The position numbers and the translations under genes were made by a program. A stretch of 64,000 nt of DNA, taken from positions 186,001 through 250,000 of the forward strand of contig CAVPJW010000006.1 in assembly GCA_963705525.1 (NCBI GenBank), read 5' to 3'. Source of the DNA: CAVPJW01 sp963705525 (lineage in GTDB: Bacteria > Acidobacteriota > Vicinamibacteria > Vicinamibacterales > CAVPJW01). Below are positions 10,831 to 19,181 of the stretch, piece by piece; position 1 is the stretch's first letter, and every line of letters begins with the position of its first letter. The notes below the pieces were generated by a model. It made no database searches. It was not told where the DNA came from and saw nothing but the letters and a program-made list of their open reading frames with translations.

Positions 10831-11412
10831 ATGAACATCACTCGCAACCTCATCGCCGCCGTGCTGATGACGATCGTCACCACGCTGATTCTGGGCGTCA
10901 TCTATCCGCTGGCGATCACGGCCATCGCGCAGATGGCGTTCCCGAGTCAGGCCAATGGCCAGTTGATCGAGAGGAACGGGACGGTGGTGGGGTCGCGCAT
11001 CATCGGACAGGGATTCTCCTCGCCAGGGTACTTCCGCCCGCGGCCGTCGGCCGCAGGAACGGGCTATGACGCGGCCAACTCGGCAGGGAGTCAGCTCGGG
11101 CCGACGAACAAGAAGCTGGTGGACGCCGTCAAGGCCAACGCGGAAGCCGCGCGCAGGGAGAATCCCGGCGCACTGGTGCCCGTTGACCTTGTGACGGCCT
11201 CGGCCTCCGGGCTCGACCCGCACATCTCACCAGCCGCGGCCGACTTCCAGGTGCCGCGGGTGGCCCGCGAGCGCGGTATCTCGGAAGCGGACGTCCGGCG
11301 TCTCGTCGACGCCAACACCGCCGGACGGCAGCTTGGCTTCTTTGGCGAGCCGCGCGTCAACGTCCTCGAGCTCAACCTGGCGCTCGATTCGCAGTATCCG
11401 GGCAAGAAGTAG
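10831..11412 (+). CDS. kdpC: KdpC, K+-transporting ATPase accessory subunit
   Basis: 193 residues, intact. One N-terminal transmembrane helix (LIAAVLMTIVTTLILGVIYPLAITAIAQ), then the conserved GSRIIGQGFSSPGYFRPRPSAAG block, DLVTASASGLDPHISPAAADFQVPRVAR and the ending FGEPRVNVLELNLALD. KdpC sits mostly outside the inner membrane and helps couple ATP hydrolysis to K+ binding. I chose ATG 10831 since the frame upstream of it to 10792 belongs to the kdpB C-terminus. It lies between kdpB and the KdpD sensor half. Confidence 0.93.
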   Translation: MNITRNLIAAVLMTIVTTLILGVIYPLAITAIAQMAFPSQANGQLIERNGTVVGSRIIGQGFSSPGYFRPRPSAAGTGYDAANSAGSQLGPTNKKLVDAVKANAEAARRENPGALVPVDLVTASASGLDPHISPAAADFQVPRVARERGISEADVRRLVDANTAGRQLGFFGEPRVNVLELNLALDSQYPGKK

Positions 11413-11456
11413 TCGCTCGCTGGCGCTCGTGCGGTCGACGATCTGCTGACGTCCCG

Positions 11457-12605
11457 ATGCACATGCCCGAACACCGAGCCACCGCTGACGCCCTGCTGGC
11501 GCGCATCAAGGAGCGCGATCGTGCGCGTCTCAGGATCTACATCGGGGCCGCGCCGGGTGTGGGCAAGACCTACGAAATGCTCCAGGAGGCCCACGCGCTC
11601 CGAGTCCGGGGCCTCGATGTGGTCGTTGGTCTGGTGGAGACCTACGGCCGCCCCGACACTGAAGCGCAGCTCAGGGATCTTGAGGTCATTCCTCGACGCG
11701 CCATCGCGTATCGCGGCGTCACGATGGAAGAGATGGACGTCGACGCCATTCTCAAGCGGCACCCCGAGGTCTGCGTGGTTGACGAGCTGGCGCACACGAA
11801 CGTTCCCGGAAGCCGCAACACGAAGCGGTACCAGGATGTCCTCGACATTCTCAATGGCGGCATCCACGTGATGACCGCCGTGAACATTCAACACCTCGAA
11901 ACGCTCAACGACGCCGTCGCGCGTGTGACGGGTGTGCGTGTCCGCGAGACCGTGCCGGACACGTTTCTCGACCGCGCGGATGAGGTCATCAACGTCGATG
12001 TCACGGTCGAAGAGCTGCGGACCCGGTTGCGCGAAGGGAAAATCTACCGTCCTGAGAAAGTGGAGCAGGCGCTGTCGAATTTCTTCCGCAAGGGCAACCT
12101 CTCAACCCTGCGCGAGCTGGCGCTCCGGGCGGTCGCTGACGAGGTGGGCGAGAAGGCGGCCAGTTATCGCGAGCGTGAGGGACTCGAGCCGGCGCTGATT
12201 CCCGAGCGGGTCATGGTGTGCATGAGCTCCAATGTGGCGGCGCCGCGCGTCCTTCGGACGGGCGCACGCATTGCGGGCCGGCTCGGTTCGAAGTGGTACG
12301 CGGTCTACGTCGAAACGCCGCGCGAGATGCCAGGGCGTATCAAGACGCACGACGCCGACGCGCTGCAGCAGAACATACGACTCGCCGAGAGTCTGGGCGC
12401 AACGGTGGTCCGCGTGAAGGCCGATCGGCCTTCCGACGGTTTGATCGCGTTCGCTCAGCGGGAAGGCGTCACGCACGTCATCTTTGGACAGACGGCACGC
12501 TCTCGTGTGGAACTGCTGTGGCGCGGATCCACGCTCGATCGATTCCTGCGCGCTATTCCGGACGCAGCGGTGCAGGTGGTTCCCCTCGGTGAGGCCGCGA
12601 GTTAG
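11457..12605 (+). CDS. kdpD: KdpD N-terminal sensor half (KdpD domain plus Usp domain), stand-alone
   Basis: 382 residues. Walker A GAAPGVGKT at about residues 30-38, Walker B region VCVVDELAHTNVPGSRN, the MTAVNIQHLETLND segment, and a C-terminal Usp-like domain (about 250-380; RVMVCMSSN, HVIFGQTARSR). This equals the cytoplasmic N-terminal half of KdpD. The protein stops before the DUF4118 membrane region and has no kinase domain; those are encoded at 2816-4327. It is 44 bases downstream of kdpC and probably in the operon. Likely role: K+ or nucleotide sensing input to the separate kinase. Confidence 0.9.
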   Translation: MHMPEHRATADALLARIKERDRARLRIYIGAAPGVGKTYEMLQEAHALRVRGLDVVVGLVETYGRPDTEAQLRDLEVIPRRAIAYRGVTMEEMDVDAILKRHPEVCVVDELAHTNVPGSRNTKRYQDVLDILNGGIHVMTAVNIQHLETLNDAVARVTGVRVRETVPDTFLDRADEVINVDVTVEELRTRLREGKIYRPEKVEQALSNFFRKGNLSTLRELALRAVADEVGEKAASYREREGLEPALIPERVMVCMSSNVAAPRVLRTGARIAGRLGSKWYAVYVETPREMPGRIKTHDADALQQNIRLAESLGATVVRVKADRPSDGLIAFAQREGVTHVIFGQTARSRVELLWRGSTLDRFLRAIPDAAVQVVPLGEAAS

Positions 12606-12622
12606 TCCTGCTCCGTGCGGCG

Positions 12623-12640
12623 CTGAAGACCGCTCTTCAG
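12623..12640. terminator. Candidate bidirectional terminator hairpin
   Basis: CTGAAGA, loop CCGC, TCTTCAG: a perfect 7-bp stem in the 41-base gap between two convergent genes (the KdpD sensor half and the DUF885 gene). No long U-tract follows on either strand. Confidence 0.45.
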
Positions 12641-12646
12641 GTGTCG

Positions 12647-14293
12647 TTATGGGCGCCCGACCGCTGTCGGCGCCTCGCCCGTCAACTCCCACGCGACCAG
12701 CGACGCCGGGACGAGACCCACAGCATTGAACTCGTCCATGAACCGCTTCATGGTGAAGGCCTCTCCAAGCTGTCTCCTGCGCGTTGCCAGGAGGCCCTCG
12801 ATCTGAATCTTGCCGATCAGATAGCTGGTGCCGTATGCGGGCTGCTGCAGGTAGAGATGTTGTTCGAACCTGACCGTCGCGGCGTCCAGGCGCAGCCAGC
12901 CGCGCGGCGTGTTCGCCGCCGCGAATTCGGCGGCCTGCTCGAGCGTGAGCTCGTTCGCGTGCATCCGCAGATCGCCGAGCGCACGGGCGGCGCGCTGGCC
13001 GAGCAGCACATAGATCAATTCGCGTGACCGCGGTCGGGCATCGAACATCCCGGCCTGAAGCATCATTTCTTCCCACCCTGTGGCGTGCCCCTCCGTGCGC
13101 GTGTTGAAGATGTTGTAGAGGAGCGGGCCTCGGCGGACTGGACTCGCGTGCGGCTCTTTCGCCATTTGAGCCAGATCGAACCAGTGATAGCTGTGCGTCC
13201 GCATGATCTCCGGATCGCGGTAGTCGACCTCGGTGAAGAACTCGCGCGGGCCGGGCGTGAAGCTGCCGATCTTGGCGCGGAGCGCCGGATCCATGTAGTC
13301 CTTCACGGTGAGGATGTTGTGATCCTTGAGGAAGGCCATGTACTCCGTCACCGCATCATTGAACCGACGGGTGTGCTCATCCTGGCTGGCAATCGGGACC
13401 TGCTGGGGCAGCGACACGTTCCGTTGCTCCTCGAGCGCGAGAAACGCGTGCGCGCGCGCCAGCTCGCGATTCATCAGCGCGACTTCGTCCTGCCACGTGT
13501 AGGGCACGAGCTGCACGTTCTTGAGATACCAGTTGTAGTTGTCGATCCCCACGCCGGAAGGTCCGCTCTTGGACGCGGTCTGGGCTTCGACCCACGCTGC
13601 GAGCGCGTCGGTCGCTTCCTTCGCTCGCTGGACGTCGGCTTTCAGCGCGGCCTGATCGTTTGTCAGACGCGCGCTGAGGGCGTCGAGTTCGCCGCTCTGC
13701 TGTCTCAGGCTCTTCGCACCGTAGGTCCAGAGATCTTTGCCATCACCAACGAGGTTGCGCCTCGCCTGCTCGAGCAGCGGCGGGATCGCCTTGATGCCGC
13801 GATCGATGCGATCGGCGTCCTCCGTGGACAGCGGAAACTTGTACGTCCAGAGCTCGATGGCGCCGTACGCGAACGGTCCCTCACGTGCGGGCTGATCGCT
13901 CTGTTCATTGAAGACCGTGACGTAGAACGCCGGATTGTTCGCCCACGGCCTGAGGACGCGGTGATCGAAATCGAGGCCATTCATTTCCGCCCGGACAACG
14001 TGCCAGTCCACCTGCTGCGCGACCGGCCAGCCAGTCGTATCGATCGCCATGAGCCGCTTCTGCCACGAGGCCAGCTCCTGGCGCTGCGCCGTCATGGCGT
14101 TGGGCGTGTAGTCGGGCACGTCGTTGACGAGCTTCGGTCGCTGAAACGCGCGCCACTCGGCGAAGAGCGACACGAGGTCCTCGTAACGGCCCGCCGCGGC
14201 GGCCGTTTTAGAGGCGCCGGTCATGACAAGGACCATCGCGGCCGCGATCGCAATCCGCCACGCCAATGTCCGTCGTGCAGCTGATGAAGACAT
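12647..14293 (-). CDS. Exported DUF885-family protein (peptidase-like)
   Basis: 548 residues with an N-terminal signal peptide (IAIAAAMVLVMTGASKTAAAA). The body resembles DUF885 proteins, predicted helical zinc-peptidase-like enzymes. The motif region reads TEGHATGWEEMMLQAGMF, which keeps E, H, G and WEE around the presumed metal site. The C-terminal YGTSYLIGKIQI and AFTMKRFMDEFN blocks are typical. The substrate is unknown and the enzymatic role is inferred from family. It is convergent with the Kdp region and divergent from the kinase gene at 14667. Long ORFs on the opposite strand look like GC-driven shadows. Confidence 0.8.
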   Translation of the reverse strand: MSSSAARRTLAWRIAIAAAMVLVMTGASKTAAAAGRYEDLVSLFAEWRAFQRPKLVNDVPDYTPNAMTAQRQELASWQKRLMAIDTTGWPVAQQVDWHVVRAEMNGLDFDHRVLRPWANNPAFYVTVFNEQSDQPAREGPFAYGAIELWTYKFPLSTEDADRIDRGIKAIPPLLEQARRNLVGDGKDLWTYGAKSLRQQSGELDALSARLTNDQAALKADVQRAKEATDALAAWVEAQTASKSGPSGVGIDNYNWYLKNVQLVPYTWQDEVALMNRELARAHAFLALEEQRNVSLPQQVPIASQDEHTRRFNDAVTEYMAFLKDHNILTVKDYMDPALRAKIGSFTPGPREFFTEVDYRDPEIMRTHSYHWFDLAQMAKEPHASPVRRGPLLYNIFNTRTEGHATGWEEMMLQAGMFDARPRSRELIYVLLGQRAARALGDLRMHANELTLEQAAEFAAANTPRGWLRLDAATVRFEQHLYLQQPAYGTSYLIGKIQIEGLLATRRRQLGEAFTMKRFMDEFNAVGLVPASLVAWELTGEAPTAVGRP

Positions 14294-14666
14294 GCCAACC
14301 TCCGGACCGGGAACAAGCCAGGTGTGCCCGCGCCCCGTCGAAATGACGGGCGATGATCACATCACCATCAGCAAGCGTCAAGCTTCGACGACGGGTGCTC
14401 GGAGGCAGATCCACGGTCACATGGACCATCTGGTCGATCGAGAAGAAAATAGACCATAGGCCTGCGCCGATGAGGCTCCCGATGAACAGCCGGCCGACTC
14501 GCTTCTCTCCGGCGGGCCGCGCCACGACCGTCAATTCCCTGATCACTCATGCGTGTCCTCGGCGTGAGACCGTCGGGTTTGATGGTTTTCGGGCGGCGAT
14601 CCCCGCCAAACTCCATATAATCCGGGCACTTTTCATGATGACGGCTCCAGGAATCTGGTCGACCTG
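14294..14666. other. Divergent intergenic region between DUF885 and kinase genes
   Basis: 373 bases with no convincing gene on either strand. It should hold the promoters of both flanking genes. Short ORFs here lack family features. Confidence 0.5.
14616..14621 (+). promoter_or_regulatory. Possible -10 element TATAAT for the kinase gene
   Basis: A perfect TATAAT about 46 bases upstream of the ATG at 14667, in otherwise GC-rich DNA. No clear TTGACA-like -35 box lies at the right distance, so this rests on the hexamer and position only. Confidence 0.4.
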
Positions 14667-17369
14667 ATGCTTGCGCAGGGTAGCCGCCTCGGTGTGTACG
14701 AAATCCTGGCCCCCATCGGGGCGGGCGGCATGGGCGAGGTCTATCGCGCCCGCGACACGCGGCTCAATCGTGACGTGGCCGTCAAGGTGCTGCCCGAGCA
14801 CCTCGCAGACGATCCCGACTGGCTCGCACGGTTCGAGCGGGAAGCGCAGGTTCTGGCGAGCCTGAACCATCCCAACATTGCGCACATTTACGGCTTCGAA
14901 GAGACCCCGACGGCGGGCGGCACGCAAGGGCCGGTGCGGGCGATCGTGATGGAGCTCGTCGAGGGTCCCACGCTCGCCGATCGGATTACGAAGGGGCCGA
15001 TCGCGCCCGCCGAGGCGCTGCCCCTTGCCCGCCAGATCGCGGAGGCACTCGAGGTCGCCCACGAGCGTGGAATCATTCATCGCGACCTCAAGCCGGCCAA
15101 CATCAAGCTGACCGACGACGGCACTGTCAAGGTGCTCGACTTTGGCCTCGCGAAGACGCGGGAGGATCGTCATCGCGAATCGGCCCTGACACACTCTCCC
15201 ACAATGGTCGGCGAGACGCGCGCCGGCACGCTGCTCGGGACGGCGGCGTACATGTCGCCGGAGCAGGCTCGAGGACAAGCGGTCGATCAGCGGGCCGACA
15301 TCTGGTCGTTTGGAGCGGTGCTGTTCGAGATGCTTGCCGGACGGCCCGCGTTCGGCGGCGGGACCGTGGCCGATGTGCTGGCGGCTGTGCTGAAGAACGA
15401 ACCCGATTGGGGAATGTTGTCCAACGGCAGTCCGTCCTCAATCGTGACCCTGATTCGCCGCTGTCTGACGACCGATCGCAAGAACCGGCTGCGCGACATC
15501 GGTGAGGCGCGGATTGCGATCAGCGACTGCCTCGCGAATCCTTCCCCGCAGCAGCCGGCAGAGCTGGCGCCGTCGCGATCCCGTGCGGGATGGCGCGGCG
15601 CACTGATTCTCGTCCTGGCTGGTGCACTGATCGCCGCGCTCGCCGCGTGGTGGCGCGGAGGGAAGCCGGCGGATCAACCGGTGATCAGATATTCGCTGCC
15701 GGTGCCGCCAAGTGCCACGCTCAATCTCGGGGTCGATCCGACCGTATCGGTCGCGCCGGACGGATCGTTCATCTGCTTCTCGGCGACGGCCGGCGACATC
15801 AGGCGCATCTACATGCGCAGACGAGACGGCTTCGACTTCACACCGCTCAAAGGCACCGAAGGCGCATCGTCGCCCGTGATCTCGCCCGACAGCCAGTGGG
15901 TGGCTTTCTTCGCCGACAACAAGCTCAAGAAAGTGCCCGTCGGCGATGGTCCGGTCGTGTCGCTGGCCGAGGTCAACGATCCGCGGGGCGCGACGTGGGA
16001 TGGCAACGACGCCATCGTCTATGCGCCGCAAGGGCTGGCAGGTCTGCTGCGCGTGTCGGCGACCGGCGGAATACCGACCGTTGTGACCACACTCGACAAG
16101 ACGAAGAACGAACGGACCCATCGATGGCCCGATGCCCTCCCTGGTGGGAATGCCGTGTTGTTTACGGTCGGTGTCGAGTCCAGCCCGGACAACTACGACA
16201 GTGCGACGATCGAGGCGGTCGTGCCCGCCACAGGCGAACGACGCGAGGTGCTCCGCGGTGCGAGCATGGCGCGCTTTCTCCCCGGTGGATACCTCGTCTT
16301 TGGACGGAGTCGCGTGCTGTACGCGGTGCGGTTCGATCCGAATCGATTGGAGACGAGCGGCACTCCCGTGCCCGTCGTGCAGGGTGTCGAGGGCGATGCG
16401 ACGACCGGGGCGCTCCACTACTCATCTTCCACGACGGGCACGCTCGCCTACATTCCTGGAAGCCCGGGCGGTGATTTGAGGCGCCTGGTCTGGGTCGATC
16501 GGACTGGCAAGACCGAGACGTTGCCGCTCGCGCCGGGCATTTATTACGACCCGAAGATTTCGCCCGACGGCCAGAGGGCCGCCATGACGGTGGCGAGTGA
16601 AAGCGGCAGCGAGATCTGGATCTACGACTTCGACAACAAGACGTTCACGCGCCTGACGTTTGGCGGCGCGAACTCGACGCCGATCTGGTCGCGCGACGGC
16701 AGAACGCTGTACTACATGGCCTTTGACCCGTCCGGGCGTGCATCCGTGATGAAAAAGCCGGCCGATGGCAGCCGCGACGCCGACGTCGTGACGACGCTGG
16801 ACCGCCACGCATTTCTCGAGCAGACCTTTGCCGACGAGCAGTCGTTTCTGCTGGCCATGCACACTGAAAGCCGGATGGCGGACATCGTATCGCTCAAGCC
16901 CAAGGGCGGCGCGACGCCATCACCACTCGTCGCGACGCGATTCGATGAGTACGGCCCCGCACTGTCACCGAACGGGCGCTGGCTCGCCTATCACTCGAGC
17001 GAAACCGGCCGCTTCGAGATTTACGTCAGCGACGTCACGGGGACTGGCGGTCGATGGCAGGTTTCATCGGCCGGAGGCGAAGAGCCTCGATGGTCGCCCG
17101 ATGGCCGGGAGCTGTACTACCGCAACGACAATCTCTTCATGATGGTTCCAGTTCAGACGGACGGCGCGTTCCATGCGGGCACTCCGATGAAGCTCTTCGA
17201 CGGGGTGTACAACCTCCGATCGGAGAATGGCGTGAGCTACAGCGTGGATCCGAAGGGCAGTCGATTCCTGATGCTTCGTCTCGCCGACGAGGGCTCGTCC
17301 ACGGAGGAACTGATGGTCGTGGTCAACTGGTTCAGCGAGCTTGGCCGTCGCCTCGACGAAGGCAAGTAG
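14667..17369 (+). CDS. Membrane-anchored Ser/Thr protein kinase with TolB/WD40-like propeller
   Basis: 900 residues. The kinase domain spans about 9-280: glycine loop GAGGMGEV, catalytic Lys in VAVKVL (about 40), HRDLKPANIKL (Asp about 140), DFGLAK (about 158) and the activation segment GTAAYMSPEQARG. One transmembrane helix (about 311-329) is followed by an extracytoplasmic beta-propeller with repeated blades such as ISPDSQWVAFFAD, KISPDGQRAAM, PIWSRDGRTLYYM and ALSPNGRWLAYHS. The kinase face is cytoplasmic and the propeller is the likely sensor. The layout is common in Acidobacteriota. The ligand and phosphorylation targets cannot be read. It is followed by an NHL-repeat gene. Confidence 0.93.
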   Translation: MLAQGSRLGVYEILAPIGAGGMGEVYRARDTRLNRDVAVKVLPEHLADDPDWLARFEREAQVLASLNHPNIAHIYGFEETPTAGGTQGPVRAIVMELVEGPTLADRITKGPIAPAEALPLARQIAEALEVAHERGIIHRDLKPANIKLTDDGTVKVLDFGLAKTREDRHRESALTHSPTMVGETRAGTLLGTAAYMSPEQARGQAVDQRADIWSFGAVLFEMLAGRPAFGGGTVADVLAAVLKNEPDWGMLSNGSPSSIVTLIRRCLTTDRKNRLRDIGEARIAISDCLANPSPQQPAELAPSRSRAGWRGALILVLAGALIAALAAWWRGGKPADQPVIRYSLPVPPSATLNLGVDPTVSVAPDGSFICFSATAGDIRRIYMRRRDGFDFTPLKGTEGASSPVISPDSQWVAFFADNKLKKVPVGDGPVVSLAEVNDPRGATWDGNDAIVYAPQGLAGLLRVSATGGIPTVVTTLDKTKNERTHRWPDALPGGNAVLFTVGVESSPDNYDSATIEAVVPATGERREVLRGASMARFLPGGYLVFGRSRVLYAVRFDPNRLETSGTPVPVVQGVEGDATTGALHYSSSTTGTLAYIPGSPGGDLRRLVWVDRTGKTETLPLAPGIYYDPKISPDGQRAAMTVASESGSEIWIYDFDNKTFTRLTFGGANSTPIWSRDGRTLYYMAFDPSGRASVMKKPADGSRDADVVTTLDRHAFLEQTFADEQSFLLAMHTESRMADIVSLKPKGGATPSPLVATRFDEYGPALSPNGRWLAYHSSETGRFEIYVSDVTGTGGRWQVSSAGGEEPRWSPDGRELYYRNDNLFMMVPVQTDGAFHAGTPMKLFDGVYNLRSENGVSYSVDPKGSRFLMLRLADEGSSTEELMVVVNWFSELGRRLDEGK

Positions 17370-17449
17370 CGAGGCTGGCGAGTCTGCTTGACTCCAGCGA
17401 AGGCCGATTGGAGAATGCCTGACGCACGAATGCTGGAAGGAGCATGCTG

Positions 17450-18508
17450 ATGGGACGCGCAAGACTCCGGAGACTGACGTTCGTTGCCGCGGTGTTCGCC
17501 GCGGGCGGTTTTTCGGCGGGCACGGCATCGGCCCAGATGGGCGCGCAACCCACCAACGATGCCCCCAACCCGTACCAGACGATCGCGAATTACTTCAAGA
17601 TGCCCGAAGGGCGCACGTGGGGCGCGACGAGCGCCGTCGAGATCGATCGCGACGGCACGAGCATCTGGGTTGCGGAACGCTGCGGGGCCAACTCCTGCGC
17701 AGGGTCCGGCCTTCCGCCGGTCCTCAAGTTCGACGCCTCCGGAAAGCTGGTCAAGAGCTTTGGTGAAGGCATGTTCATTTTTCCGCACGGCATCTTCGTG
17801 GACGCCGAAGACAACGTATGGATCACCGACGGTGTGCCTCCGGGTCAGGCAGGCAAGCCCGAGGTAGCCGGCAAGGGGCACATCGTTGTGAAGTTCAGCC
17901 CTGAAGGCAAGGTGCTGCTTACGCTCGGGAAAGCGGGTGTGGCAGGCGAGGGACCCGATACCTTCAACCAACCGTCAGACGTGCTCGTGGCGCCGAACGG
18001 CGACATCTTCGTCGGTGACGGTCACGGCGGCCAGACGAACGCCCGCATCGTCAAGTTCGACAAGACCGGCAAGTTCATCAAGGCTTGGGGAAAGAAGGGT
18101 TCGGCCGCCGGTGAATTGGACACGCCGCACGCGCTCGCCATGGATTCGAACGGTCGGCTGTTCGTCGGCGACCGCAACAACAACCGGATCCAGATATTCG
18201 ATCAGGACGGAAACTTCATCGAACAGTGGACCGAGTTCAGCCGGCCGAGCGGCATCTACATCGACAAGAACGACACGATTTACGTTGCCGATTCCGAGTC
18301 GGGCTCGGTGTCTCCTCCTCATGCCGCCTGGAAGCGCGGCATTCGCATTGGTTCGATCAAGGATCACAAAGTCACGGCCTTCATTCCGGATCCCGACGAA
18401 AAGCCCGACAACACGAGCGCGGCGGAAGGTGTGGCCGCTGACTCACAGGGCAATGTGTTTGGCGCCGAGGTCGGCCCGAGAGCCTTGAAGCGCTACGTGA
18501 AGAAGTAG
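17450..18508 (+). CDS. Secreted NHL-repeat (beta-propeller) protein, copy 1
   Basis: 352 residues. I chose the ATG at 17450 because GGAAGGAG at 17435-17442 is 7 bases from it but only 1 base from the ATG at 17444. A signal peptide ends at GTASAQ. The mature part is an NHL/SMP-30-like propeller with blades FIFPHGIFVDAEDNVWITD, FNQPSDVLVAPNGDIFVGD and TPHALAMDSNGRLFVGDRNNNRIQIFDQDG. Two Cys in ERCGANSCAG could form a disulfide. It closely resembles the protein at 59993-61015. Related propellers bind ligands or act as lyases; no function is proved. Confidence 0.85.
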   Translation: MGRARLRRLTFVAAVFAAGGFSAGTASAQMGAQPTNDAPNPYQTIANYFKMPEGRTWGATSAVEIDRDGTSIWVAERCGANSCAGSGLPPVLKFDASGKLVKSFGEGMFIFPHGIFVDAEDNVWITDGVPPGQAGKPEVAGKGHIVVKFSPEGKVLLTLGKAGVAGEGPDTFNQPSDVLVAPNGDIFVGDGHGGQTNARIVKFDKTGKFIKAWGKKGSAAGELDTPHALAMDSNGRLFVGDRNNNRIQIFDQDGNFIEQWTEFSRPSGIYIDKNDTIYVADSESGSVSPPHAAWKRGIRIGSIKDHKVTAFIPDPDEKPDNTSAAEGVAADSQGNVFGAEVGPRALKRYVKK

Positions 18509-18538
18509 GGATCCGCCAGGTTAGCGTTGAGTCGCTGG

Positions 18539-19108
18539 ATGATCGCACATCGTATACGCGTGCTGACGTTGTCGGCGCTTGCCTTGAGTCTGTGGGCGCC
18601 GTTACTGGCGCAGGAGGCAAAGCCCAAGCCTGCCGATCCGACGATGGCGTCCACCGTGGGGCAGTGGTGGGGCATGATCGAGCAGTCGTTCGTTACGGCC
18701 GCGGAGGCGATGCCCGAAGAGAAGTGGGCGTTCGCTCCCAGCGATGGCGCCTTCGACGGGGCGAGGACATTTGCGGAGCAGGTCAAGCACGTCGCCTGTG
18801 CGAACTACGCGTTCTTCATGGAAATCGAACAGAAGACCCCTCCGGATGCGTGTGAAAAGGGTGGGCCCGATCCGGCCCGCACGAAGGCGGAGATCCTTTC
18901 ATATCTTCGCAAGTCATTTGAATACGGCAGTGGGGTGCTCGGCCAGCTGACGGAGCAGAACGCGCTCGAGTCGGCTGGCGGCCGTTACGGCGGCCAGAGC
19001 ACCCGACTCGGTCTGACGACGCTGGCTGTCTGGCACGCGTCGGATCATTACGGCCAGATTGTGCTGTATCTTCGGATGAACGGAATCGTGCCTCCCGCCA
19101 GCCGCTGA
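18539..19108 (+). CDS. Exported DinB-like protein
   Basis: 189 residues from ATG 18539 (an in-frame TTG at 18527 is possible). A signal peptide (LTLSALALSLWAPLLAQ) precedes a four-helix DinB/YfiT-like fold: MIEQSFVTAAEAMPEEKWAF, AEQVKHVACANYAFF and AVWHASDHYGQIVLYLRMNGIVPP. The usual metal-binding His are present in QVKHVA and WHASDHYGQ. DinB-fold proteins are often thiol-dependent or metal-dependent enzymes; a periplasmic location is unusual but common in this phylum. It starts 30 bases after the NHL gene, so cotranscription is likely. Confidence 0.82.
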   Translation: MIAHRIRVLTLSALALSLWAPLLAQEAKPKPADPTMASTVGQWWGMIEQSFVTAAEAMPEEKWAFAPSDGAFDGARTFAEQVKHVACANYAFFMEIEQKTPPDACEKGGPDPARTKAEILSYLRKSFEYGSGVLGQLTEQNALESAGGRYGGQSTRLGLTTLAVWHASDHYGQIVLYLRMNGIVPPASR

Positions 19109-19181
19109 AGACGACTCGTCACCTGGCTCGTCCCGCAAGCCTGCGGATCGCAATCCGATCCGGCCAGCGAAACCGATCATA

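Noticed and set aside
13085..14284. 399-residue ORF antisense to the DUF885 gene
   Set aside because: Mirror of a real gene with signal peptide and conserved blocks on the minus strand.
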